In this document: positions 35,674 to 44,691 of the stretch, piece by piece
Layout: every line of letters starts with the position of its first letter
Numbering within the stretch: position 1 is the first letter of the stretch
Assembly: GCA_937926355.1 (NCBI GenBank)
Contig: CALAZP010000071.1
Coordinates: 3,295 to 67,294, forward strand
Length of the DNA stretch: 64,000 nt
Source of the DNA: an uncultured Saprospirales bacterium
GTDB lineage: Bacteria > Bacteroidota > Bacteroidia > Chitinophagales > Saprospiraceae
Reading direction: 5' to 3'
Program-made: the position numbers and the translations under genes
Notes under the pieces: model-generated
Databases searched by the model: none
The model's input: only the letters and a program-made list of their open reading frames with translations
Told to the model about the DNA's origin: nothing

Positions 35674-36252
35674 ATGGAACAACTGGACAAACACCTAGAA
35701 GCCTTAATTTTTTCCAGTAACCAACCAATCCAACTCTCAGCAATTAAAAGTTGTATAGAGGAAAGCCTTGGCACCAATTTCAAAGAAGAAGACTTGCAAA
35801 CCTCTATCCAAAATATAGTAGAAAAATACCAGTCTCCATCACATGCTATTGAAGTGATCGAAATGGCAGGGGGTTGGCAATTCGTCACTAAAGCAGCTTA
35901 TCACTCCACCATAGGGATATTTTTGAAACAAAACTCCAATAAAAAACTTTCAAGATCTGCTTTGGAAACCTTGTCTATTATCGCTTACAAACAACCTGTA
36001 AGCAAAAGTGAATTAGAAAAAATTAGAGGGGTCAATTGTGATTATGCCATTCAAAAACTAATGGAAAAAGAATTGGTCGAAATTACTGGAAGGGATGAAG
36101 GTCCAGGAAGGCCTTTACTATATGGAACTTCCGTGAAATTCATGGATTATTTCGGGTTAAACAGCCTGAATGAATTACCAAAGTTAAAAGAATTTGAAAC
36201 CCCCGACAACGAAATAGGCATTCCGGCCGTTGCAGAAGATAAAGAGAACTAA
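35674..36252 (+). CDS. scpB: ScpB, segregation and condensation protein B
   Basis: The 192-residue protein begins MEQLDKHLEALIFSSNQPIQ and has the ScpB winged-helix landmarks LSRSALETLSIIAYKQPVSK and EKIRGVNCDYAIQKLMEKEL, then GRDEGPGRPLLYGTS. ScpB dimers bind the ScpA kleisin in the SMC complex for chromosome segregation. An in-frame TTG at 35641 would add 11 basic residues; I used the ATG at 35674 because homology starts there. scpA is not adjacent. It is the first gene of a three-gene operon. Confidence 0.95.
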   Translation: MEQLDKHLEALIFSSNQPIQLSAIKSCIEESLGTNFKEEDLQTSIQNIVEKYQSPSHAIEVIEMAGGWQFVTKAAYHSTIGIFLKQNSNKKLSRSALETLSIIAYKQPVSKSELEKIRGVNCDYAIQKLMEKELVEITGRDEGPGRPLLYGTSVKFMDYFGLNSLNELPKLKEFETPDNEIGIPAVAEDKEN

Positions 36253-36254
36253 AT

Positions 36255-36767
36255 ATGGACAAACCCTTAGTCAATCGAGTAGCTGCAAGTGGATTGGTTA
36301 CCCTCAAACCAGATGAGCATCTTCAATCAGTATCCTTTGCCCATTTTGATTTTAAAGATTATCTCTTCCAAGGACTAATGCTTAAAGAAAAAGATTTCAG
36401 ATCTTCTCTAAAAAATAAAGATTGGACTTTGGAAAAAGACAAAGTTTTACTCGTGTCTTGTTCATCCGAAGCCATTATTCCCATGTGGGCATACATGCTA
36501 GTTGCTGCAACTGCATTCCCTTATGTCAAAGACATTCAATTCGGAGATGAGAACTCCTTTTATGATACACAATTAAACCAATACCTTTCCCATCTTAACC
36601 CCAATGATTACAAAGACCAGAGGGTAGTTGTTAAAGGCTGTGGAGCGTTTTCTATTCCGCCTTGGTTCTATTTAAAAATCACCCACTTATTGACTCCCCA
36701 TGTGAAAAGCCTTATGTTTGGAGAACCTTGTTCAACAGTACCCATATTTAAAAGAACCAACACCTAA
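36255..36767 (+). CDS. DUF2480 family protein
   Basis: The 170-residue cytoplasmic protein has the DUF2480 look of Bacteroidota: NRVAASGLVTLKPDEH, FDFKDYLFQGLMLKEKDFR, IPMWAYMLVAATAFPY and VVVKGCGAFSIPPWFYL. The function is unknown. It begins two bases after scpB and overlaps the next start by one base (TAATG), so the genes are coupled. Whether it acts in chromosome organisation with ScpB is inference from order only. Confidence 0.88.
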   Translation: MDKPLVNRVAASGLVTLKPDEHLQSVSFAHFDFKDYLFQGLMLKEKDFRSSLKNKDWTLEKDKVLLVSCSSEAIIPMWAYMLVAATAFPYVKDIQFGDENSFYDTQLNQYLSHLNPNDYKDQRVVVKGCGAFSIPPWFYLKITHLLTPHVKSLMFGEPCSTVPIFKRTNT

Positions 36768-37669
36768 TGAAACAAATCCTATTTTCCTACACCGGAGTGA
36801 TTGCCGCTTTTTTGACCATTGTATTTTTTACTTCTTACCTCAATGACCAACCTTTAAATAAGGAACCAATAGGACAGCAAATCAAACCCGTAGCTCTTGG
36901 AGATACTTTTGATTTTGCTGAAGAGATGCTTCCCATGAAAAATTTCGACGTTAGAGAAAGGCTGGATCGGGAACTCTTAGTGAATACCTATTGGCACTCC
37001 AGCACCCTTTTGAACCTGAAAAAAAAATCTAAATATTTTCCGATCATTGAGCCTATTCTATCAAAATATGGCATACCAGATGATTTCAAATACCTCTCCG
37101 TTGCAGAATCTAACCTAAGTAATGCAAATTCTCCTGCAGGTGCCAAAGGTTTTTGGCAACTAATGTCGCCTACGGCAAAAGCTTACGGGCTGGAAATTAC
37201 TAGTGGGATTGACGAGCGATTCAACTTGGAAAAAGCCACTGAGGCAGCGTGCCAATACCTATTGCATTACAAAGAAAAATTTGGCAGTTGGACGATGGCC
37301 GCTGCAGCCTACAATCTTGGGGCCACTAAAATGAGTGAAGAAATTAGAAATCAAAAAACAAATAACTACTACGAGATGAACCTAAACGAAGAAACCTCAA
37401 GGTATATCTTCAGATTGGTAGCTATCAAAGAAATTTTAACGTATCCAGAGAAATTCGGATTCTATCTTACCCCAGAAGATGTTTATCCTCCACTGGAACC
37501 TCACTATATTGACACCATTCAAAATTCTATTCCTAGTTTGGCAGACTACGCGCAGTCAAAAGGAATTACCTATAGGATGTTAAAAGTTTACAATCCATGG
37601 CTTTTGGATAGCAAACTAGATAATCCGAATGGAAAGACCTTTTTGATAAAATTGCCCCAACAAGATTAG
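36767..37669 (+). CDS. Lytic transglycosylase (SLT domain)
   Basis: The 300-residue exported protein has a hydrophobic N-terminal anchor (LFSYTGVIAAFLTIVFFTSY). The SLT domain shows GIPDDFKYLSVAESNLSNAN (catalytic Glu in AES), SPAGAKGFWQLMSPTAKAYG and AAAAYNLGATKMSEEI. It cleaves peptidoglycan glycan strands. A C-terminal LysM-like segment, PSLADYAQSKGITYRMLKVY, may help bind the wall. It is the third gene of the scpB operon, and its last four bases overlap the stop of the convergent PorW-like gene. Confidence 0.92.
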   Translation: MKQILFSYTGVIAAFLTIVFFTSYLNDQPLNKEPIGQQIKPVALGDTFDFAEEMLPMKNFDVRERLDRELLVNTYWHSSTLLNLKKKSKYFPIIEPILSKYGIPDDFKYLSVAESNLSNANSPAGAKGFWQLMSPTAKAYGLEITSGIDERFNLEKATEAACQYLLHYKEKFGSWTMAAAAYNLGATKMSEEIRNQKTNNYYEMNLNEETSRYIFRLVAIKEILTYPEKFGFYLTPEDVYPPLEPHYIDTIQNSIPSLADYAQSKGITYRMLKVYNPWLLDSKLDNPNGKTFLIKLPQQD

Positions 37670-40551
37670 TAATAATAGGTGTTGAAAAATTCGCTGTATC
37701 CATCTAATGATTTGGATCGCAATATTTCTCTATAGTTATTCTGGGACATGGGAAAAACCGCGTATTCGACTTTATTATCAATAAAATCTTTCTGATTCCT
37801 TTTGGCTGCTAAATAATACTTCATTGCCGCTTCCTTATTATCAAATTTTCTTATTACCAATAAGGGAAACCGCTCCCCATCATTACTACCCAAATACAAA
37901 TTTGAAATTCTCAATTTATCGAGTTTGTGATACTGCATATGGTAATTAGACACCGCAATTTTTGCTTTATTCAATACGTCTGAATCGTCTTCTATTGAAA
38001 TAACTATATAGTGAATTTGATCAGGTTCATCCTTGAATCTCTCTATATCGCCTTTTGCATTTCCTGGTAAAGCTGCTATTGCATCTCCGAGTAATCTCAA
38101 TATTTCCCTAGCACGAGATTGCTCCTCCGTATTGGGATATTTTCCTACCACCTCTCTCAACGCCCTTTTATACTGCTCCTCTCCGTCTAGATTACCTTGA
38201 CACATAGCTCCTAATAAAGCAAATTTAGCCTGATACTTATTTTGAGGTGGAAATTCGCTTTTAGATTGTTGAACCATATCAAAAGCCTTTTTATAGGAGC
38301 CTTGGACAAACCAGCGGTAGGCCTCGTTATAGTAGTTATTCAATCTTTTTTCTTCGTCCTCTAATTCAGCCAAATAATTGGGATTGGTTAAAACCTCAGC
38401 AAATTTTGATCCGGGAAACTTAGCAATGATAGCGCGTTTATAATATCCTGCTTGGCTGCTATTACCCATATCAGAGTAGGCGATATATAAAAAATACATC
38501 GCTTCAGGTTCGTAATTGTTTTTCGGGAATCGATCTAGAAGTTCCTTTAAAACTTTTATAGTAGCTTCGTTATTGTTCAATTTATTCCTGTATAGAACTC
38601 CTAAATTGAACATTGCTTCTTGTATTTTCAAACCCGCAGATATCTTAGCCTCAGGAGTAGTAGGCAGTGTACCAATAATTTCTGCCACCTCGTCTTCAGT
38701 TAATAACGGAATAGGTACTTCCTCAATGATCTCTTCCTCCAACTCCGCTATAGAAAAATCATTAATCGCCTCCTGCCTTCTCCAATTATCTGCCAATGGC
38801 CGATCTCCCCATTTTCTTTCAAAATCCCTTTTGCCCCTAGCCAATGCTTTTTCGTCATAAGCAAAAAAAGAGCTCTGTAAACTTACCGTTAGGTTACTTA
38901 TTCCAGCTGTTCCGACTGTGTTAAGTTTCCTATTCCCATTTCTACCTTGAAGCATAGGATTACTCTTTGCTTCCTCTTCCTCAGCATTTTGTGTCTCCTC
39001 AATACTTTTTGCTTTTTGCCTAGCCGCCACTTCTTTCAATTCTTCAGGACTCATTTCGGACAACTTCAAAAGACTATCCTGAAGATTTATTATATTTATA
39101 TTTTCTGCTATCTCATCTAGATTATCATTCATGGCTTTTATCTCACTATACCTCATGTCTTGATTAGGCATGGCCCCAAGAGCCTTCTGATAATAATCCT
39201 TCGCCGCCACAAAATCTTCTTTTTTAAAGTACAATTCAGCCAGTACTATAAATGTTTCTAAATTTCGATTCTCATTATTACTAACCTCAATGGCCTTTAA
39301 AAATAACGCAATTGCATCCTCCTCTTGCCCAGTTTCCAGTTCCAGAACACCTAAAGCGTGGTAAATTTGATCCGCATAGATTTCATTCTTTTCATCGTTA
39401 AGCATTTTTTCCAAATTATCCCTAGATTTCTCTGGACTAGCCGAAGTATTCATAGCTATGTTTAAAGAAGAAAAAAACTCCATTTCTGGATCTGAATTGT
39501 ACTTTTTAGCTAATTGAAAATAGGCTAAAGCCTGTTCATTATTTTTATTAAGTTGGTATAATTGTGCCGTTATAAATGCCATTCTGGCTTTAGTAATATT
39601 ATTTACTGAATATTCTGAAGCCTGCTCTATTTCAGGCAATGCACTTTCATATTCTTTCAGTTTTAAGTAGTAGTAAGCTTTGACAGCGTGAAACTCAGAT
39701 TGAAGCGAAGCGGTGAAATTTGCATAATTTTCCAAATCATCTAAAAGCCGCTTAGCACCCTCTTTATTATCCCTTTCAATCATGGTTTTTGCCAGCCAAA
39801 GTTGACCTTCTCTGAAGGCAGGATTATGCTTAAGCATTGATTGTTTTTCATCCCTAGTCAAAGCAGGAATAGGTGCTGGAATAGGTTCCTCATTTAAATC
39901 GACCACCTCATCTTCCCTATCCGATTCCCCCATAAAATCTTTGCGAGATGGAGCTTTTGTTCCTTTTTTCCTCGCTCTTTTAACCGCCTTATTGTAGGCC
40001 ACTCTTTGCTTTTCGCGTTCTTTAATTTCTTTTTTTACTTCTTTTTTTGTTTTCTGATTGCTCTCTTTTTCCTTACTATTCTTTTTCTTAGCCTCTTTCA
40101 ACTTTAATAAAGAGGGGTCGTATTCGTTGACCAAATACCTAAGGGTTTGTTCTGCAGCCTCGTAGTCTTGCTGAAGAAACTGGGCTTTACCCATCAATAA
40201 GTAACAATCATCAGCCCACCTGCTTTCTCTATGCAAACCCACAACAACAGACACTTTTTTGATGGCCTCATCTAATTCAGCAGAAACTGCTTGGGGGTTT
40301 TCAACATTTAAATATTTAAAAATGGGGAGCAGTTGATTATAGTTGTTCGTTTGTTGGTTCTCCAAGCTTATAAAGGATGCCTCTAAAATTTCATTGGCAT
40401 TAAAATAGCCATTATATCTGGAGGTTGTATTGTGGTATACCTTTCCCAAAGTAGAAAGATCACCCTTTTGCTTTTGGGTTACGCAAGAAGTAGTTAAGAG
40501 TATAATTAATATGAATAGTGTGTGGTAATAACACCTATGTAGTTTCATCAT
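37666..40551 (-). CDS. TPR-repeat outer-membrane lipoprotein, PorW/SprE-like (type IX secretion)
   Basis: The 961-residue protein has a lipoprotein signal with lipobox LTTSC. Its N-terminus (KVYHNTTSRYNGYFNANEIL) resembles PorW/SprE, the lipoprotein linked to the type IX secretion system and gliding. It contains many tetratricopeptide units (YLLMGKAQFLQQDYEAAEQT, FIVLAELYFKKEDFVAAKDY, YEPEAMYFLYIAYSDMGNSS). A long Lys-rich stretch (about residues 155-200) and a Glu-rich low-complexity region separate the repeat blocks. SprE is thought to link the secretion ring to the envelope. No other T9SS gene is in the window, so the assignment rests on the N-terminal motif and layout. Confidence 0.75.
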   Translation of the reverse strand: MMKLHRCYYHTLFILIILLTTSCVTQKQKGDLSTLGKVYHNTTSRYNGYFNANEILEASFISLENQQTNNYNQLLPIFKYLNVENPQAVSAELDEAIKKVSVVVGLHRESRWADDCYLLMGKAQFLQQDYEAAEQTLRYLVNEYDPSLLKLKEAKKKNSKEKESNQKTKKEVKKEIKEREKQRVAYNKAVKRARKKGTKAPSRKDFMGESDREDEVVDLNEEPIPAPIPALTRDEKQSMLKHNPAFREGQLWLAKTMIERDNKEGAKRLLDDLENYANFTASLQSEFHAVKAYYYLKLKEYESALPEIEQASEYSVNNITKARMAFITAQLYQLNKNNEQALAYFQLAKKYNSDPEMEFFSSLNIAMNTSASPEKSRDNLEKMLNDEKNEIYADQIYHALGVLELETGQEEDAIALFLKAIEVSNNENRNLETFIVLAELYFKKEDFVAAKDYYQKALGAMPNQDMRYSEIKAMNDNLDEIAENINIINLQDSLLKLSEMSPEELKEVAARQKAKSIEETQNAEEEEAKSNPMLQGRNGNRKLNTVGTAGISNLTVSLQSSFFAYDEKALARGKRDFERKWGDRPLADNWRRQEAINDFSIAELEEEIIEEVPIPLLTEDEVAEIIGTLPTTPEAKISAGLKIQEAMFNLGVLYRNKLNNNEATIKVLKELLDRFPKNNYEPEAMYFLYIAYSDMGNSSQAGYYKRAIIAKFPGSKFAEVLTNPNYLAELEDEEKRLNNYYNEAYRWFVQGSYKKAFDMVQQSKSEFPPQNKYQAKFALLGAMCQGNLDGEEQYKRALREVVGKYPNTEEQSRAREILRLLGDAIAALPGNAKGDIERFKDEPDQIHYIVISIEDDSDVLNKAKIAVSNYHMQYHKLDKLRISNLYLGSNDGERFPLLVIRKFDNKEAAMKYYLAAKRNQKDFIDNKVEYAVFPMSQNNYREILRSKSLDGYSEFFNTYYY

Positions 40552-40646
40552 TTCCGTAATTTTGCTTTAATAGCGTCCAATAATAACTATATTTATGAAA
40601 ATTTATTTTGTAGTTATTTAGGACAAATATCCAATGATTTTTTCAA

Positions 40647-41441
40647 ATGGCGGATAATTACCAAGATATAGAAAAAAACAAAACTGGATTTCAGAATACC
40701 TACCGTCTGGTACTCATGAATAATGAGACTTTCGAGGAGATAAACTCTTATCAACTAACTCTCAAAAATATATATATCCTCATATCCTCTATTATAGTAA
40801 CCATTGCGCTCATCGTATATTTGTTGGTTGCTTTTACTCCGCTTAAAGAATATCTACCCGGATATGTTGGAAAAAAAAGTAAATTGGAAGTGCAAAAACT
40901 GTCACAGCAGGTTTTTGAATTAGAAAAGCAACTGATATCTCAAAGGGCCTACACTGAAAATTTTGGAAAAATACTTACCGGTGAAATTAATATTTTGGAT
41001 TCTTTAGGACAAACCCAAGGGGAAAAGACTATTCCGAGGACTCCCTTTAACTCAGATGACCCTATCCTTGAAGAATTATTTTTTATGAGCCCTATCAGTG
41101 GAGAAATAAGCTATACTTTTTTGCCAGACGAAAAACATTATGGAGTGGATGTTTTGGCTCCAGCTAATACACCAATAAAAGCAGTTTTAGATGGAGTAGT
41201 TTTTTTCTCAGATTGGACTTTGGAGACAGGTAACACCATTGGAATTCAACACAGTAACAACATAGTCAGTTTTTACAAACACAATTCTGTTTTACTCAAA
41301 AAATCAGGCAATCATGTTAAAGCTGGAGAAGCTATAGCTATTATTGGAAATACTGGTAAACTATCCAATGGGCCACATCTTCACTTTGAACTTTGGTTTT
41401 CGGGACAACCTGTAGATCCTAACGAATATTTAAGTTTTTGA
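40647..41441 (+). CDS. Membrane-anchored M23 family peptidase
   Basis: The 264-residue protein has one transmembrane segment at ~45-65 (IYILISSIIVTIALIVYLLV), a short coiled coil (KLEVQKLSQQVFELEKQL) and a C-terminal LytM domain. Zinc ligands are intact: HYGVDVLAPANTPIKAVLDG and GPHLHFELWFSGQPVDP. Probably a periplasmic endopeptidase acting on peptidoglycan, or an amidase activator. The layout is like that of the M23 protein at 4493-5476, but the two differ clearly in sequence. It is divergent from the PorW-like gene with 95 bases between them. Confidence 0.92.
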   Translation: MADNYQDIEKNKTGFQNTYRLVLMNNETFEEINSYQLTLKNIYILISSIIVTIALIVYLLVAFTPLKEYLPGYVGKKSKLEVQKLSQQVFELEKQLISQRAYTENFGKILTGEINILDSLGQTQGEKTIPRTPFNSDDPILEELFFMSPISGEISYTFLPDEKHYGVDVLAPANTPIKAVLDGVVFFSDWTLETGNTIGIQHSNNIVSFYKHNSVLLKKSGNHVKAGEAIAIIGNTGKLSNGPHLHFELWFSGQPVDPNEYLSF

Positions 41442-41471
41442 TATAAATAACCAGATGGTTCAGACATTTAT

Positions 41472-41479
41472 TAGTTTTG
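41472..41479 (+). promoter_or_regulatory. Candidate -7 promoter element for the HAD gene
   Basis: TAGTTTTG matches TAnnTTTG and lies 16 bases before the ATG at 41495. No -33 box is at the normal spacing. Confidence 0.35.
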
Positions 41480-41494
41480 CACAAAAATTATAGT

Positions 41495-41920
41495 ATGAGT
41501 AATCGTGATTTGCACGAAGCATTTGATGAAAAAGGAGCAAAAATAAGCCCTGTTCTTCCCGAATCTATTAAGAACTTTCTCATTGATATAGACGGGACTA
41601 TCTGCGATGATATTCCCAATGAAGAGCCCGAACGAATGTTAACTTGCGCACCTTATCCAGATGCGCTGGAAACTATTAATAAATGGTATGAGGAAGGTCA
41701 TATCATTACTTTTTTTACCTCTAGAACTGAAGAGCATCGCGAAATCACGGAAACTTGGTTGAAGCAACACGATTTCAAATACCACGGGATGGTCATGGGT
41801 AAGCCAAGGGGAGGAAACTACCATTGGATTGACAACCATATCGTAAAAGCGACCAGATTCAAAGGTAAATTTACCGATTTGGTGGTCAAAAGTCACGATA
41901 TCGAAGTATTCAAACCCTAA
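41495..41920 (+). CDS. HAD-superfamily protein (often named phosphoheptose isomerase in Bacteroidota)
   Basis: The 141-residue protein carries the HAD motif NFLIDIDGTICDD (nucleophile and general acid Asp residues), a motif II Thr/Ser in IITFFTSRTEEHREI, and a later YHWIDNHIVKATRFKGKF. It is a short HAD phosphatase lacking a large cap. Bacteroidota homologues are often annotated as phosphoheptose isomerase although the HAD fold does not support isomerase chemistry; I would treat it as a phosphatase. I used the ATG at 41495; a TTG at 41477 lies within the -7 element. Its last four bases overlap the convergent epimerase gene. Confidence 0.88.
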   Translation: MSNRDLHEAFDEKGAKISPVLPESIKNFLIDIDGTICDDIPNEEPERMLTCAPYPDALETINKWYEEGHIITFFTSRTEEHREITETWLKQHDFKYHGMVMGKPRGGNYHWIDNHIVKATRFKGKFTDLVVKSHDIEVFKP

Positions 41921-42807
41921 GTTAGCAGTTCTTTCATTGCCTCATTAATAGTGGCATACCTAAAATTAAAACCTGTCTCAGTAATCTTTTCTGAACTTAT
42001 TTTAGCGCTAGAAAGGATTACTGCAGACATTTCTCCCATCATAAGCCTCAGAAGAAATGAGGGAACTGAAATGACCATAGCCATTCGTCCTCCTTCTTTT
42101 TTCATTGCCAAAATGAGTTCCTTATTGGTAACTGGATGAGGAGCTACCGCGTTAAAAACCCCTTGGATATTAGGATTTTTTATAGCGCGAACCATCATCT
42201 CAATCAAATCGTGAATATGAATCCACGAATACCACATTTGTCCATTTCCAAAATATGCAGCCAAGCCCAGTTTGTAGGGTAAATGCATTTTTTCAAAAGC
42301 ACCTCCAGCATTACTTAATACAATACCTATCCGAAATTGCACAAGCCTTATTGGAAATCTATTTAATTTTTGAACAGCATTTTCCCATTCTACACAGCTA
42401 TTGGCTAAAAAATCAGAACCTTCCTGAGCTGCTTCTGTTAACCACTCATTTCCTCGATTTCCATAATACCCAATTGCCCCAGCTGAAAGATAAATGTCTG
42501 GTCTGTTTTTCGGATTTTCAAAAGCTTTTTCAAAGGTTTCAGCAGCTGACACTCTACTCCCGGTGATGACTTTCTTTCTTTTATTCGTCCAATATTGATC
42601 GGCTATGCCTGCCCCAGCTAAATTTATAATTGCGAAAGTCTGGTCTAGCGCTCCCTCTTCAATATAGTTTTTTGAAGGATCCCAAACATAACCTTGTGGG
42701 TGACGCTTTCTACTTAATAAAAAAACCTCATAGCCTAATTCCTTTAATCTTTTTGAAAGGGCTTGACCAACCAACCCTGTTCCCCCGGCAATAATGATTT
42801 TTTTCAT
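41917..42807 (-). CDS. TIGR01777 family NAD-dependent epimerase-like protein
   Basis: The 296-residue protein is an extended SDR: KIIIAGGTGLVGQALSKRL Rossmann motif, AIINLAGAGIADQYWTNKRK (the TIGR01777 landmark), TGSRVSAAETF, SAGAIGYYGNRG and RFPIRLVQFRIGIVLSNAGG. The C-terminal DUF1731-type region has ALILAMKKEGG-like features. The physiological substrate is unknown. The gene is convergent with the HAD gene and divergent from the ABC operon. Confidence 0.92.
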   Translation of the reverse strand: MKKIIIAGGTGLVGQALSKRLKELGYEVFLLSRKRHPQGYVWDPSKNYIEEGALDQTFAIINLAGAGIADQYWTNKRKKVITGSRVSAAETFEKAFENPKNRPDIYLSAGAIGYYGNRGNEWLTEAAQEGSDFLANSCVEWENAVQKLNRFPIRLVQFRIGIVLSNAGGAFEKMHLPYKLGLAAYFGNGQMWYSWIHIHDLIEMMVRAIKNPNIQGVFNAVAPHPVTNKELILAMKKEGGRMAMVISVPSFLLRLMMGEMSAVILSSAKISSEKITETGFNFRYATINEAMKELLT

Positions 42808-42899
42808 CTGTCTGAAATTTCAAAGCCAACAAAATCGTTTTAGATTATGTTCATCTCTTTCCTCTTAATCAAGATTACTTATATCACTTGAAAAATTGG

Positions 42900-42907
42900 T
42901 ATTTTTG
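42900..42907 (+). promoter_or_regulatory. Candidate -7 promoter element for the peptide ABC operon
   Basis: TATTTTTG matches TAnnTTTG and would start transcription about 18 bases before the ATG at 42932. No clear -33 box was found. Confidence 0.35.
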
Positions 42908-42931
42908 TAATTGGCTTTTAGAATAAATACT

Positions 42932-44683
42932 ATGAAATCAACCTTTTATATCCTTTCAATTGGGCTTTTATTTACTTATGGGTGTCAATCTGATCAATCC
43001 AATAAGTCTTTTAATAGAAACCCAAAAGAACTAGTTATTAGGCTAGAAGCAGAGCCGGATCAACTAAACCCATTGCTCAAAACCAATGCGTATGCCGCTC
43101 AAGTTTTAGATGGAATATTTTCATATCTATTGACCATTGACCACAATACGTTTGAATTATTGCCCTATGCAGTCAAGTCTTTACCTCAAATTAAGCCTAT
43201 TGAAGAGGGACCTTGGAAGGGTGGATTGACCTATGCATTCGAAATTTTGGAAGAAGCCTCTTGGGATGATGGAACTCCAATTACGGGTAACGATTATGTC
43301 TTTTCATTAAAAACAGCGCTACATCCAGAAGTTCCAGCCCAACATATAAGACCTTACCTTACATTTATTAAAGATGTACTAGTAGATTCCATTAACCCTA
43401 AAAAATTTACCGTTTACACCGGAGAACCTTATATCCTTGGTTTGGCAGCAATTGGCAATTCTATCCAGCTTCTACCCGCTCATCTTTATGACCCAGAAGG
43501 GTGGTTAAGCAATATTCCTTTTGCTATTTTTACAGATGAAACTCAATTAGAAAAAGAACTTTCTAACAACCAAAACCTCCAACAATTTGCATCCTACTTT
43601 ACCCAAGAAAAATTTAGCAGAGCACCTGAATCTATTCAAGGCTCTGGTCCCTATCGATTGGTTTCCTGGGAAACAGGGCAACAGATTGTTTTAGAGCGAA
43701 AAAAAGAGTGGTGGGGAGACCAAGCCAAAGATAAAAACCCTGTACTGAGAGCTTTACCTGAAAAAATAATTTATAAGCCTATTATTAACACGGGAACGGC
43801 TATTGCTGCTTTAAAATCTGAAGAAATAGATGTGCTCACTAAAATAGATCCGGCTAATTTTCAAGATCTATTGAATGATCCAACTCTTAATCAAAAGTTT
43901 CATTTCGAAACTCCATTGTCGCTAATCTATTATTTCATTGCATTAAATACACAAGATGGGCTTCTTTCAGATCGAAATGTAAGACAAGCCATAGCTTATG
44001 CCGTTGATATTGATGAAATAATCGAAAAACTTTACAATGGAAATGCACAAAGAACTATTTCGCCTGTCATTCCATCGGCAAGTTATTACAATAGTAATAT
44101 TGAACCGTATTCTTTCAATCCCAATAAATCAGAGGAACTATTAGAACAGGTGGGCTGGACAGATTCCGATGGAGACGGTTACTACGATAAAATCATTCAA
44201 GGAAAAAAGGAAAAACTAGAAGTTCGCCTAGCCATCCCAGCAAACAGTGAAAATGCTAGAAATTTAGGAATATTGGTTCAAGATAATGCCAAATTAGCAG
44301 GTATATCCATTGTATTAGAACCCAAAGAAGGTGCTGTTTTACTAGCAGACTGGAGAAATAAAAACTACCAGATGACCCTTTCAGGTAGTACTATTTCCCC
44401 AGATTTTTGGGATCCTAAACAAAGACTACACTCTGAAGGAGATAACCGTACAGGATTTGGGAATCAATACACTGATGACCTGATAGATGCCATCCGGATT
44501 ACTCAAGATGAAAAAATGAGAACCGAAAAATACATGGAACTACAAAACATCCTTCATGAAGAAGTAGCCCATATTTATTTGTTTGTTCCCACTGAAAGAC
44601 TGGCCATACACAAAAGATATGAACCAATAACTACCCCACTAGCACCAGGATTTGTCAGTCATTTCTTAAAACTTAGGGAATAA
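42932..44683 (+). CDS. Extracellular solute-binding lipoprotein, family 5 (peptide/nickel type)
   Basis: The 583-residue protein has a lipoprotein signal (LSIGLLFTYGCQSDQS). Family 5 landmarks follow: LVIRLEAEPDQLNPLLKTNA, EILEEASWDDGTPITGNDYV, GSGPYRLVSWETGQQIVLER, NVRQAIAYAVDIDEII and a C-terminal segment with lobe-closing aromatic residues. It binds an oligopeptide or similar ligand and delivers it to the two permeases downstream. The ATG at 42932 is used, since an upstream TTG would add seven residues before the signal. It is the first gene of a three-gene operon lacking ATPases. Confidence 0.92.
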   Translation: MKSTFYILSIGLLFTYGCQSDQSNKSFNRNPKELVIRLEAEPDQLNPLLKTNAYAAQVLDGIFSYLLTIDHNTFELLPYAVKSLPQIKPIEEGPWKGGLTYAFEILEEASWDDGTPITGNDYVFSLKTALHPEVPAQHIRPYLTFIKDVLVDSINPKKFTVYTGEPYILGLAAIGNSIQLLPAHLYDPEGWLSNIPFAIFTDETQLEKELSNNQNLQQFASYFTQEKFSRAPESIQGSGPYRLVSWETGQQIVLERKKEWWGDQAKDKNPVLRALPEKIIYKPIINTGTAIAALKSEEIDVLTKIDPANFQDLLNDPTLNQKFHFETPLSLIYYFIALNTQDGLLSDRNVRQAIAYAVDIDEIIEKLYNGNAQRTISPVIPSASYYNSNIEPYSFNPNKSEELLEQVGWTDSDGDGYYDKIIQGKKEKLEVRLAIPANSENARNLGILVQDNAKLAGISIVLEPKEGAVLLADWRNKNYQMTLSGSTISPDFWDPKQRLHSEGDNRTGFGNQYTDDLIDAIRITQDEKMRTEKYMELQNILHEEVAHIYLFVPTERLAIHKRYEPITTPLAPGFVSHFLKLRE

Positions 44684-44691
44684 TTGATCCT

